Part shown: piece after piece, positions 11,567 through 23,048 of the stretch | Numbering within the stretch: position 1 is the first letter of the stretch | How the letters are laid out: each line of letters opens with the position of its first letter | Source: Tetradesmus obliquus | Lineage: Eukaryota > Chlorophyta > Chlorophyceae > Sphaeropleales > Scenedesmaceae | Reading direction: 5' to 3' | DNA: 64,000 nt | NCBI GenBank assembly: GCA_030272155.1 | Contig: CP126201.1 | Coordinates: forward strand, 186,001-250,000 | Translations under genes and position numbers: made by a program | The notes under the pieces: generated by a model | Told to the model about the DNA's origin: nothing | Databases searched by the model: none | Seen by the model: only the letters and a program-made list of their open reading frames with translations

Positions 11567-12072
11567 GTGCTACTGCAGGTTCCACCAAATGTCCTAACAT
11601 AAACTATATGCAGATGATATGCTTTAAAGCAACTTCAAATAAACCAGGCTCCTGCTGTTGCTCCTGCTGCTGCTGGGGTTTGCATGACAGTACAGCTGAC
11701 TAGCTCGAGAGTGATCCGATATCCGGGCTTGGCCGAGCATGCGAACTAGGTCAAAAAGCGAAATTTCAAGCGTCCTCATAGAGGGCATGCGGATTCGAGG
11801 CATTTGCTTTGGGAGAGGTTTGAATTTCTCTGGACAACTGACAGAGGGTACGTTGCGCTCTACTGCAAATATGAAGAAGTGCAATTCACTTTTCGCAATC
11901 CGCAGCTTTGTTACCGCTGCAGCATCCTGCAAGCTGTACATGGCATGCTGCAGAAGACACTGGCTCCAGCTTGCTCACAACCAGTTGCAAACTGCGAACG
12001 CCTGTCTCTCCGTCCTTTGCAAACAAGCTTAGAATCCTGAACATATCAGCCATTTCTTACGCTGAAAGCAGT
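11567..12072. promoter_or_regulatory. Divergent promoter region between HEVAH gene and POLD3 gene
   Basis: The two proposed start codons face away from each other across 506 bases, so this segment probably carries both promoters and 5' UTRs. It is less triplet-rich than the genes. I found no recognisable operator or TATA box. Confidence 0.4.
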
Positions 12073-14280
12073 ATGCATTGCACCGCGGATGGTTTGCTGG
12101 AGGAGCTGCACAGCTTGGTGCAAGAAGAGCTCAAGGTAGGGCTTGCTGCTGTGCACACCAGGTAGCACGTCAGCAGCACACAAGGATGCAGGAAAATGAT
12201 GCATTTGTAAATAATCGTTACAAAATGTCATGACAGCATCAACTGCATCAGCAGCAGCAGCAGCAGCAACAACAGCACGCCTGGCATACCTTGCACGCAG
12301 CATTGTTGTGAACGCTGCAGCAATTCCCTGCATGGCATCGAGTTCGTTTTGCTGAGCCACTGATTTCCTCCTGCAGGTGGTTTCCTACAAGTGGCTAGCG
12401 CGGCAGTACCAGATTCCAAGCAACCACGCAAAGCAGTGAGTGCCTTCTTTTCCACTGCAAAGCATGGCTGCAGCAGGCCAGCCAGGCAGCAGCCAACTCT
12501 GGTGTGGCTTGCAGTGGTGCAAAATTCCAGCAGCTCTCATGTATTTGACAACAGCAACAAGTCAATGCTACAATACCTGCTGATTTGGCACGCTGGACTG
12601 TGCTACGCTGTGCTGCACGGTGCTGTGCTGTGCTGTGCTGTGCTGTGATGCGTCTTACAAACAGCAGTAGCAGCAGAACGGCAGCAGCAGCGGCAGAAGT
12701 AAGGATTACCGGTCATGATGTGTTTCCTCACTGCTGCCTGTGCAGGGTGCTGCGCCAGTACCTGCAGCAGCATGGCAGCCAGGCCAAGGCCATCTTCCTG
12801 GTGGCGGGGCAGCTGCAGGTGAAGGGGCCACGAGCTGCTCAAATACTGCTGTCTCACTGGCTGCTGTGTCATGCTGCCTATTAAGGCTGGAATGTGTAGC
12901 AGCACATTGCTGTGGACTGTAAGATGTCGGCATGGGTGGCCCCTTTGTGTGATGTTGCAGGCAAGCGCCTGAACCTGGTCAGCCAGCATACGCAGGCAGG
13001 CGCTGAGCTGTCAGCACCCAAAACTGTCAGCAGAGCGGGGGGTGTACGCAACGTGCCTGCTCTGCCTGCAGCGGCAGTTCTGAGCGGCAGGTTGAGGCAG
13101 ATGCCTGTTAAAGCTGCCAGCCGTCGCACAGCTCACAGCGTGCCTGCCATTCTGCTGTGGTACTGGCTTCTGCTGTTGCTGCAGGCAGACCCCAACTGCC
13201 TCGTGACACGCCTGGTAGACTCTGCGCACCTCACAGGTGTGAACACAGCACGCCAGCAAACAAATGATTGCACCAGCAGCAGCAGCAGCTCTTTGCAATC
13301 ATTAGTGATGCTGTGCTAATGTATTGCACGTGTGGTGTGCTCCGGAAAGCAAACACCTGCGTAGTATGCTTGCAGCATGGTGGTGTGCCACTAGTTGGGG
13401 TGTCAGCTGCTGTTCATTTGGCCTTTGCACATCTGTTCAGAGCACACAGGACAGCAGTCAACCCCTGCTCTGCATGTGTAACTTTCTGCTTGCGCTGTGC
13501 AGCATGCCTGGAGGACTTTGCTGGCCAGCCAAGCGTGCACGTACACAGGTGGGCACTGCTGCAGTGCAGTGCGATGCTGCCAATGCTGTGGGGGTGCAGG
13601 CAGGGTGCCGGCGGTGTGCCCCCCTCACCCTCTCACACAACCTTCGCCATCAGGCTGCTTGACCTCTCAGCAATCTGACCGACCTTGAAATGCATGCCAC
13701 AGCAAAGGGCAGCGTGGTGCACAGGTTGCCCTAGATGTACGATGAGCCACTGCTTCAGCTGTTATGTGCTATGGCTGGTTGGTGATGCCTGCGTGCTCAT
13801 GCCTCACCTGCTGGCTGCCTGCAGTGTGATGCCGGCAGAGCCGCGCCCCGTGACAGACCCTGGCAGGCTATGGGCTGAGGATGTGCTGCAGGCACGCCAC
13901 TTCTATCAGAGCGTGCTGCAGCAGCAGGCAGATGGCAGCAGCGCCGACGTCTTTGCGCGCAACGCATGCAGCAGCGTGAAGTTTGAAGTCAGCATCGCAA
14001 CGCCGCAAGGCAAGCAGCAGCAGCAACAGCAGCAGCAGCAGTGCAGCCCACCACCTGCAGCAGGAGGTCACGCTGTGGCTGGCAGCCCTGCTGAAAGTGA
14101 TGCTGAGGAGCCAGCAGCAGCGGCGGCTGGTGATGACGCTGGTGGGCCGCCAGCTAAGCGCCAGAAGGTGGCAGCAGCAGCAGCAGCAGCAGGCGGCAGC
14201 TTCAGAATTGATCCTGAGACGGGGGAGGAGGTGTGGGAAGAGGACCAGCCACGCCAGCCTGCAGCAGCTGCTGCAGATGG

Positions 14281-14311
<31 letters not shown>

Positions 14312-14533
14312 CAACGCGCAAACGAGGCACAGCTGAACAGAGCAGCTCCCGCTGCTGCTGCTGCTGCTGTTGGAGGTGCTGGCGCAAAGGGCAGCGCGAC
14401 AATCGGCGCTGGCAAGGCTGCCGCCGCTGGCAGTAAGGCTGGCGGCAGCAAGCCTGGCGGCAAGGGCTCCAGGGGCGGCAAGGGCGGTGGTGCAGGACAG
14501 CGGAACATAACGAGCTTCTTTGGCAAGCATTAG
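12073..14533 (+). CDS. POLD3: DNA polymerase delta subunit 3 (POLD3/Cdc27-like), 6 exons, about 333 aa
   Basis: Exons 12073-12135, 12377-12435, 12746-12818, 13185-13236, 13503-13548 and 13825-14533 (TAG) join in phase. The N-terminal winged-helix-like region reads LLEELHSLVQEELK, VVSYKWLARQYQIPSNHAKQ, VLRQYLQQHGSQAKAIFLVA and LEDFAGQPSVHVHS. This follows the order of human POLD3 (YKWLS..., YLVSG..., SIHVYS...). The middle is poly-Ala/Gln low complexity with a basic PPAKRQKV patch that could be a nuclear signal. The protein ends in QRNITSFFGKH, a good PCNA-interacting (PIP) box at the expected extreme C-terminus. The family tethers polymerase delta to PCNA and supports processive synthesis. 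At 333 residues it is shorter than animal POLD3. The 21-residue first exon and its ATG are inferred from phase and motif continuity. Confidence 0.88.
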
Positions 14534-15310
14534 GCACTTTTCCTGCAACCCTCCACGTGCACGTCTTTGCCATGTGCATTGCTGACCAGCTGAAGTTGTG
14601 GTCGCCAACAAGCCCCTGCTGCAGCTGGTCTGTTGCAAGACTGCCAGGCTGGCTGAGGCCTATGTTGACAGCTCATGTATTGCGTAGTGTGGACGGCGCA
14701 ATGGGTGCTCAAGTTTGATCGGTGTATAAAGAGTGGCAAGCAAGGGCTGTCCTGCAGCGTCACACAGTCATTCTCCTCTGATGCTTTGCGATTGGTTATC
14801 AGCAGTGCCTGTGACAGTGCCAGCTTGGGTAGCAGAAGCACAGCGCTTTGCATGCATCGCTGTTGCCTTGTAAACGCTGCTGTGATGCATCCTGTGCTCC
14901 CAGGTAGCATTTTGCTTCAACTTGTTTTGCTCACTGCGCCTGAGTCAGCTGCACTGATATTTCCACCGTGTGATCTTTCCGAGATCCGCGATGGCCGTTG
15001 CACGGTGGTTGTACGTCTGCTTGTCACACATACTCTGCAAATGAGGCACAGCGAGGGCAGCAACGGCCCCGCGGACAAGCAGGAGCTTGAGAGCAGGGCT
15101 CAGGCTCGAGGCCCAGCTTTCAATCAGTAGGCTTGTCGAAACGCCCACATGCAGTCAATTTCACAGCACAGCTCTAGCATAGCTACTACCTTTTTTATTA
15201 ATCGCTGCATCTCCACTACTGCGCACCACAGTAGCCGGGACTCCCGCAGCAACCTTTTGTCTGTCTTGCCAGCCGCATAATTGACTGCACCTTGGGTGTC
15301 AAGTGATGTG
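14534..15310. other. Intergenic, POLD3 3' flank to BTB gene
   Basis: It contains a TGTAA motif at 14869-14873, about 340 bases past the POLD3 stop, and the presumed promoter of the BTB gene. No supported coding region. Confidence 0.35.
14869..14873 (+). terminator. TGTAA polyadenylation-type signal for POLD3
   Basis: TGTAA is the usual green-algal poly(A) signal. This one lies downstream of the POLD3 stop; its use is inferred from position only. Confidence 0.4.
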
Positions 15311-16652
15311 ATGGATACCCCGGAAAATCATGGCGTAATGGAAGCTGTGCGAAAGCTTCTCTTGGATGCGAAGTTCCACGACATCTCCTTCGTCTGTTCT
15401 GATGGCAAACGAATCGGCAGCAATCGTTCATTCATGGCAGCATCATGCGAGTACTTTGAGAAGATGCTGATTGACTTCAATCCGGTTCAAGGCGGTGCCC
15501 TCGGCGAGCATTCAGCAGTGGCTGACATCAAGCTGCAGGCTCCTTCTGCTGCTGTCAACCATGTGCTGCACTTCCTGCACACTGGGACCTTCAGCTCGCT
15601 GTCACCACCCACTAGTGACCTTGAGAATCAGCAGCAGTACCAGTTGACCCTGCTGGAGACCTGCTCACTGGCGCAGCTGTACATGCTGCCAGCATTGCAG
15701 CAGCACATCGCAGACCAGCTGATGCAGGAGCTGCCAGCACACAGCCTGGGACTTGCCCTGAGCTTTGCACTGAAGGTGCGGACAGCAGCTTTGCCTGAGG
15801 CTTTCGACACAGCATTGGGGTTCATGACCATCAAGAAACCAGCAGCTGGTTCTGGTTCTGCTGTATGTACATGCTGTGAATAGCATCGCTGTTTCAAATG
15901 CCAGCTGGCTTAGCACAGCTGCTGTGTCGACTTCAGGATGCCTTGTGATCTTGCAGTCTGTGTCAGTGTGCTGGATGCTGCTTTGCTCTCTCAGTTTCAT
16001 TAACTTTTACTTCTACTTTATCAGCTCAGCAGCACTGGATTACTTTGTCCTGCAGGAGTTTGAGGTTTGGTCAAAGCAGTTTGCGTGTGGCTCTATGCTA
16101 CTGATGTGCGCCTCCAGGACGACCTCCCTGCACTGCAACTTCTGCCGTTGCAACGCAATTGCTTGCAGGCGCACCTGCAGCTGATTGTCAAGGACATTTG
16201 GGTGGCGCTGCCCCGCCTGCTGCAGCAGCAGCCGCTGCACTTTGACGCCTCCTTCTCAGCAGAGGCCATCTGCCTGTGCCTGCAGCATACCTGCTGGCTG
16301 TCAGCGCCAGCAGCACCAGGCACGCCCCGCAGTGTCAGCGCAGCAGCTGCAGCATCCCCAAACAGAGCTGCTGCGCTCAATGCTGCTGTGCAAGCTGCTG
16401 CGCCGGCCGGGCGTGGTGCTCTGGGCAGCGCTATGACAGCAGCTGCGGCCCCCGCAGCTGCCGCCTGCAGCAGCTCCAGCTGCAGCAGCGGCAGCGCTGC
16501 TGCTCGTGAGGCAGAGGCGTTTGATGCAGTGCTGGAGTGGGTGCTGCGAGAGGCCAGCAACTGCCCTAACTGCCAGCAGCTGCGACAGGCGCCTGTTGAA
16601 GACAGCGCTGCTTGCACGCTCAGCGGTGACGACGGTGACCACCAGGCTCACC

Positions 16653-16688
<36 letters not shown>

Positions 16689-19197
16689 TAGCAGCAGCCA
16701 CGCTGCTGCATGTCCCAGCTGCGACGCCAGTGCTAGGCTGCAGGACCAGCAGCAATAGCAGCAGCGGTGGCAGCAGTGCGGTGCATCCTGCAGGATGGAC
16801 GGCCTCTGGCGGCATCAGCCTGGCCCTGGCCAGCAGCAGCCTTGCAGCCCCCAGCTCACCAGCTACAGCTTGCGTAATAAGTCGCGCTGGTGCGCACGAC
16901 TCTGCCTCGGGCACTGCTGCAGCAGGCAGGTGGGCTAGCAGCAGCGTCAGCTCAGATGACACCGGCCTGTCTGCAGAGGCAGCAGCAGAAGCAGAGGAGG
17001 TTGCAGGAGAGGAACAGCTTGCAGGAAACAGCAGCAGCAGTAGTATGAGGCCGTCCTCTGCCCCAGCCACCCTGGCAACTCCACAACAAGCGTCAGGCAG
17101 CAGCAGCAGCAGCATAGAGGCTGCAGTGTGCCCCGCAACATGCAGTGACGGCGCAGCCGCAGCTTCAGCAACCTCTGCCAAGTGCGAAGGCGCTGATTGC
17201 GCAGCGCCGCAGCTGCTGGCTGCGGGGCACTGCTGCAGCCGTCACGAGGCGGTGCTGCTGCAGCTGCTGGCGCGCCTGAGCTGGCAGCTGCTGCCGCCTG
17301 CTGCACTGGAGCGGCTGGAGGCGCTGGCGCTGCTCAGCCCTGGTGCCCTGCTGGACATCTACAGGTGGGGAGGTGATGTGTGTGTTCTAGTGCTGTGATG
17401 CTGTGTGGTTTGGTGGCTAGCGTTCTTGTAGGGTGGCCAGTCGTGCTGTAGCAGTGGCGCTGCTCAGCCCTGCAGCGCGGCTGGACATTCAGAGGCGGGC
17501 GTAGGGTCGTGTACTGTCAGGGGGCAGCAGCAGCGTGGTGTACCTTGGCGGGTGGCGCTGCTCAGCCCATGCGCAATGCTGGACATCTACAGGTGGCAAC
17601 GCATGTGTATTGTGTTCTGTGGTGGCTGGAAGCAGTGCTGTTGCTATGGCGCTGGCGGGTGCAGCACTTTGACTACAGCAGGCCTGGATAGCTGTGGTTG
17701 AGCATCGTCGTCCCTGGGCGTCACTGCTTGCTTGGACCCCACTGCGCTTGCACATGCGTGTGATCAAGGCGCACGTGACGCAAGCACAACACCCTACACG
17801 AGTCTGCTCAGCACTGATCATTGTGCAACTGCTGCCTGCAGGGTGCACCAGCGCTGCAGCCACCTGGCGCTGTGGGGCAGCTTCCCTGCCACCACAACAG
17901 TGCTGCGGCCGGGCGGCAGCGAGGCTGGGCGGCTGCGCTGCTACACAGCGGGCGGCGAGCAGGTGTGTGCAATGCTGTGCTGCTCCCCACACTGCAGCTG
18001 TAGCATTCATAACTGACACAGTGTCAGGCCTTCCTTGCAGGACAGTAGGCATAGCACACCGGGAGGAGTTGCAGGACAACATGATTGCATCACAGCACAC
18101 CTTGGGGTCTTACAGGACAGTCTGCTTGCATCACAGCACACCTTGAGGTTTTGCAGGACTGTCGGTTTGCATCACAGCACACCTTGAGGCCGCAGGACAA
18201 TCTGCTTGCATCACAGCACACCTTAGGGGTTTTGCAGGACAGTCTGCTTGCATCACATCACACCTTTGGGTCTTGCAGGACATCATGCTGGCGCCACCGG
18301 CAGTGTGGGGCACCAGCTGTTGCAGGATGTTGCGGTGCGGCCCATTGCAACTCAAAGCAGCTCCTAGGTATTGGGCTGACGTTGTGCGCTGCGGTGCTGC
18401 TGCCCTGCAGGTGCTGGACTGTGACAGTCCGGCGCACATCACTGCCTCAGCCAACATGTGGCTCAGCAGCGGCAGGCACTGCTGGCAAGTAGTGCTGCTG
18501 GCGCCCTGTGACCTGGTGTGGCTGGGCGTGGGTGATGGCAGCCTGGCGCCAGACGTGTGGGGTGAGTGCTGTTGGTGTGGGCTGTGGCTGCTGCTGTTGC
18601 AATGTAGGATTGCAGTGGGCTGGCTGGCACATGCTGTGACCTTAACAAAGTAGTGGTTCACCTATGATATAAGGCGTGCAGTGTACATGCGCCCAGCTGG
18701 GTACATTGCTGTGGTGCTATGCTGGCTATCATGCAGCCACACCCAGGCTGCCCTTGCTGCTACTGTCAGTAATGCATATCGCACCTCTGCTTGCCAACCC
18801 CTCCGATCGTGCTGCAGGTGGCAAGCAGGCGGGCGGCTGGTTCTATGGCAGCAACGACGCCCTCTGCCACGACCGGCACAGCGACAAGCACGCGTACGAC
18901 AAGCATGCCGGTCACGGGCCTTGGGGTGCGCCAGGCACCGTGGTTGATGTCTGCCTGGACATGGATGCGCGTGAGCTGTGGTTTGGCGTGAACGGGGCGC
19001 AGCTGAAGCTAGGCTTTACGGGGCTGCCTGCTAGGGTTCAGCCTGCAGTGAGCATGAGAGCGCCAGGGCAGCTGCTGGTGCGGTTCAGGGCTGCCAGCTT
19101 GCTAACTGCTGAGCTGGTGAGCAGCAGCAGCGCAACGAGCAGCAGCACCGCTGCTGCTGAAAGTGTGCCAGCTTGGCGGCGGGAGACAGTGGGGTAG
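15311..19197 (+). CDS. BTB-BACK-SPRY domain protein, 5 exons, about 816 aa
   Basis: Exons 15311-15862, 16118-17364, 17842-17962, 18411-18561 and 18818-19197 (TAG) join in phase. Residues 1-130 form a BTB/POZ domain (FHDISFVCSDGKRIGSNRSF, MAASCEYFEKML, LETCSLAQLYMLPALQQHIA). A BACK-like region follows (LPLQRNCLQAHLQLIVKDIW), interrupted by about 250 residues of Ala/Ser/Gln low complexity. A second helical segment ends in LLSPGALLDIYR. The C-terminus is SPRY/B30.2-like: SSGRHCWQVVL, LVWLGVGDG, GGWFYGSNDA, VVDVCLDMDARELWFGVNG. BTB proteins commonly act as cullin-3 ubiquitin ligase adaptors with the other domain recognising the substrate; that role here is inferred from the family. The ATG at 15311 is preferred over upstream non-ATG codons. 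The exon 1 to exon 2 join is the weakest link. Confidence 0.82.
17440..17610 (+). repeat. Copies of BTB-gene exon 2 end in the following intron
   Basis: The exon 2 end and donor (gcgctgctcagccc...ctggacatctacag/gtgg) reappear twice, near 17458-17500 and 17550-17600. Each copy ends in an acag/gtgg- or cag/aggcg-like junction, and both are degenerate. Confidence 0.75.
18035..18285 (+). repeat. Intronic minisatellite, unit about 45 bp, 5-6 copies
   Basis: Within intron 3 of the BTB gene the unit ttgcaggacagtctgcttgc followed by atcacagcacacctt recurs with small changes. Each unit carries an acceptor-like ttgcag/gac. I could not match it to a neighbouring exon. Confidence 0.75.
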
Positions 19198-21586
19198 GGT
19201 AGGTGGATGCGAGCGGCGGGGCATGGGGCTTAGCTGCGATTGGCCAGGCTGCGCTGATAGCCAATGTGGGATGCTGTGTGCTGACGCAATCCTGCACTTG
19301 CAGGACTGTGTTGTTATGCTGTCCTTTGGTGTCCAGCACGCATTGACTGTCGAATCTGTTCTCCGCTGTGTTTCGTCGCCATGAAGCAGGGCATGCGAAT
19401 TTCTTTGAACAGGTGAAGTGCTTCTACTGGCAGGTGTGAAGCACGGTGGGCAAGCTGCAGCACCGCTATGGTCAACACCATGTAAGGTGTGTTGTACACA
19501 CATTTGTGCTGCACTCTGAGAACAACAGAGACTGCAGCAGCTGTCAGCTTCTCTCTGTCAGGACGTCATGGAGATTTTGAAGGCGGCTGGGACAGGGATG
19601 TCATACAGCCACTCTGTGACTGATGCGCGTGCTGCATCCTTTTGCAGTTGGCCAGTTTGATGTGTGATGTATGAGAATGCCGCTTTGTACATCAGCAGCA
19701 TGATCGCGCATGATTTTGTGTCAATGTATATGTGCTTTGACTAGACGTGACTTGCTTGCAGACATGTGTGGACGCTATGTTCAGGGACCCTGACATTGCG
19801 CTGTTGATTTTCCTCACAAATCAATCCGCACTTTTGATGCGCACCTCCGCATGTCCTGCATGCGTCCATTGAGGTTTGCTCGCGCTCCATGTGGCTGCTC
19901 CTATGCACAACATGTGGTGTTTGCAGCATTGGAACTGGACATTGCTGACACTGACAAATGTGTGTTGCTTTATGTGTGATACCAGCTGACAGTGTTTTCT
20001 GTTGTCTGATCAGCTGTCCATATGGGGCTTCACGCACGGCCTTTTACCATGTGACGGTTGACATCAATTGCAGCAGAGTTTTGTCATTTACAGCCCTTGC
20101 AATGCTGTGCTGCTACGAGCTGTGATGGAGGGTAAGCTATGCACAGCACCAATGCTGTGCATTGCAGTGGCTATCATAGCATGATGCAATTGCAAACATG
20201 TGTGCATGGGGATGCCCGGCTGCTTCCTGCGGTTTGTGTACTGGTGCTTCCATGCCCCCTGCCTTAGCCTGTATCGATATGTGTTGGCCTGCAGGCAGGG
20301 AATGCGCCAATCGCCATGTGCTGTACCAGTTTTCCATCCTTTTTTGTACCTTCTGCCGGCAGCATTACTGGTTGTCTTTATCTTGTCACTATGCTGCTGA
20401 GAAATGCTGCTGCGCAACAGCAGCTACCGGCGACGTGCTGCTGTGCACAAACATCATAAGCCAATGGATCAAAGTCATTGTTTAAGGGTTTGGGAGCTGG
20501 TTGTGCGGATGATTGTGTCTGTGAGCTGGCTTTCCGCACCAAGCACGGCCAATGCAGCGGCTACGCTGCAGCTGCCAGCAGCATGCTGGGCCGCCCAGCG
20601 GCGGCCGCCAGTGTGTTGTTGGTGGTGATGCTTGTGTATCAACATCACTCTGCCCATCGCATATCACTTCAATGTCTGACAAATGTGTTGTTTTTTGAAC
20701 AGAGTCACTGTATAAGAGTGCATCTGGTCGGATCACTTAAGAAGACGTGTGGATGCTTTGGGTGAGCCCATGCACCACAGCCACAGTGGTGCACTGTGCA
20801 TTGTGGCATGATGCTTGTTGGTGACGTTGTTTTCCGTCAACAATACCTTTATGTCTGTATTTAAATTGACAATGCGCTTGAAGCATTTGTGCAGTAGGAC
20901 GATTACGACATGTTCTGCTGACGCTGGCAATTACAGCAGTGACGGCAGGGCCGCTGCCGCTCACATGTAGCTTGACTGAAGCACAACCACGCCGATGCTG
21001 TGTACCGATTAGCTGATCTGTTTCCAGAATCTTTGCCACACAGGCGAACCAACCCGCAAAGCTCAGGCCAACTCCGTACAGCCCCAGCAGGTACGGTGCA
21101 CGTTGCTCGTGCGCAGGATTGCACTGCGTTTCGGGCGTTGCCCACAAACTTATCACTTCCTTTCAGGTGCGCAACATGCAGTCGATCTGTCCTCAATCCC
21201 TGGCATCAGGCAGTGCTGTCTGCCAAAAGCAGCAGCAGCAGCCCACCAGCCTGGAGCATGCCCAGCACACCGTGGAGGAGCTGCAGCTCATGGCACGGCC
21301 GCTGAAGGCTACTTTGGCTACATTGATCCAGTTGAACGAAAGCAGCAGCGATGGTACGGCCAGCCTGTCCTGTGCGTTGCTGTTGTCAGGCCAGCAAAAA
21401 GCAGTCTGCTGCAGAATGCACAGGCTGGCGGAGGGTAATTTTACCAACTATACTTGTGGCCTGCATACTGCTGTTTGTGCTTGATCAGTATGCTCAAAGT
21501 TGTGCAGCAAGCGCTGCGTGCGCTGGCAGCATGCAGATGTCAGCACCAGAGGCAGAACCCATCCTCCTGCTGACACGCTGTGCTGC

Positions 21587-21629
<43 letters not shown>

Positions 21630-21867
21630 ACTGCCGCTGCGCGCTGCCAACACTGCTCATTTATCAGAGCCCGCCAGCCCCATGCTGCTATGCCACCTGC
21701 ACCACCTGGAGCGCTGCCACCCCAGGCTGTGGATCAAGCAGCAGCAGCACCTGCCAGACCTGTGGTGCGGCACGGTGCCGCTGGACTCTGGGCTCTCTGC
21801 TGCACCGGCAGAAGCCCCAGCTCAAATGCCCAGCCCATGGGGCAACAGCAGCATCATTTGCTGGCAG
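19198..21867. other. Long region without a confident gene
   Basis: A TGTAA motif at 19481-19485 probably ends the BTB transcript. The rest holds only short, unsupported open frames and AT-richer sequence. Around 21200-21360 one frame (EELQLMARPLKATLATLIQL) looks helical and could be an upstream exon of the gene ending at 22785. A CTG run lies at about 21583-21632. Confidence 0.3.
19481..19485 (+). terminator. TGTAA polyadenylation-type signal for BTB-SPRY gene
   Basis: TGTAA lies 284 bases past the stop of the BTB-BACK-SPRY gene. Use is inferred from position. Confidence 0.45.
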
Positions 21868-22785
21868 TGGCTGTCCAAGTATGAGGGAGCCAAGGTGAGG
21901 ATCGGCATCGTGCTGCGAGCCGCACAAGCAGACCTCTTAGCAGCTCCAACCCCAGCCACGCCTCAAGTACAGGACACAGGCTGCTTGCTGGAAACGGCTG
22001 TCATGCACATAGATGTTAACTATGCATGTGTTATCAGTGAATGTGTTCAATCTTCGACATGGCAGCGCCATGTGACAATGCCCCTGCTGCCCCTGCTGCC
22101 TTGCACTGCTCTGCGCAGGAGCTGCTGTCTAGCCTGCAGCAGCTCAGGCGCGACATGACCTCTGACATCAGCAGCGGCGAAGCCCCTGCGCCCAGCAGTG
22201 ACGATGATGACAGCAACAGCAGCAGCGCCGCGAACAACGCCGCTGCCAGTCCCGCCACAGACAACAACGTGCTCATCAACCAGCAGCAGCTGGCTGCCTT
22301 CGAGTCTGCGCTGGGTCTGCTGTCAGGGCAGCTGGCGAGCCTGGTGGCTGGCGCTGCTGCTGTCGAGGATGCGCTGCGCCAGGCGGGCCTGCTGCCCAGT
22401 GACGGCAGCAGCATCAGGGCGGCCCTGCAGGAGGCCACTGCTGCTGGGCAGCTGGCAGGCTGGGCCAGCCAGGGGCTGCAGCAGGCACAGCAGCAGGTGG
22501 CAGAGGGGCACCAGGATGCACAGGTGAGCCAGTTGGTCACTGGACGAGATGCAGTTTGAGTCGTGGCATGGGGTTCCACTGTCTCAATGCGGCATGTGTG
22601 CAGACTGCAGCTCAGCACGCAAGGTTTCCTGCATCATGTTTGCTGCTTACAGCTGTGACTGGCCTTAGCATGGCATCGACACACTTAGCATGGCCTGCCT
22701 GCCTTTGTGCCTGCCTGCCTACTTGCAGGATGCTGACTGGCTGGTGGTGGTGGCGGACGAGCAGGGCAAGCAGGACAAGCAGTAG
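21868..22785 (+). CDS. Unrecognised helical protein, 3' exons only
   Basis: Three exons share phase 0: 21868-21894 (WLSKYEGAK), 22119-22523 and 22729-22785 (TAG). The main exon encodes ELLSSLQQLRRDMTSDI, an acidic/Ser linker with SSDDDDSNSSS, then a predicted helical Ala/Gln/Leu-rich stretch (QQQLAAFESALGLLSGQLAS). The last exon gives DADWLVVVADEQGKQDKQ. I do not recognise the family. Upstream exons are not defined; the frame at 21200-21360 is one candidate. The donor at 22524 is also phase-compatible with the acceptor at 23120 of the LRR gene, so splicing into that gene cannot be excluded. Confidence 0.45.
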
Positions 22786-23048
22786 GCTGCGTTGAGCCAA
22801 GCTGTGTTGGGCTGTGTCATACCGCCAGTGGATGCCTGGCGGTCCCGCTGCACGTCAACTGTCAAGTGTGGCTCAAGACCCCCGCTCACCTGCCGCTGAT
22901 GTGGCGACCCCTGCCCGTTTGTTGTAGATGCAGTGCATGGAAGATGATGCACTGTGCTCATTGTGGCACATGATGTGATTGCCGCGGCTGCGGCTGTTGT
23001 TTGAGAGGGTGATGCTTAGGGCCTGGCTGTACATCCAACCTGTGGCTG

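Noticed and set aside
12912-13319. Extra POLD3 exon reading GKRLNLVSQHTQAG
   Set aside because: Its phase does not fit either neighbour, while the exons at 12746-12818 and 13185-13236 join directly in phase and motif order.
21275-21370. Exon reading EGYFGYIDPVERKQQRWYG
   Set aside because: It looks protein-like but an alternative frame over the same bases is equally plausible and neither joins clearly to later exons.
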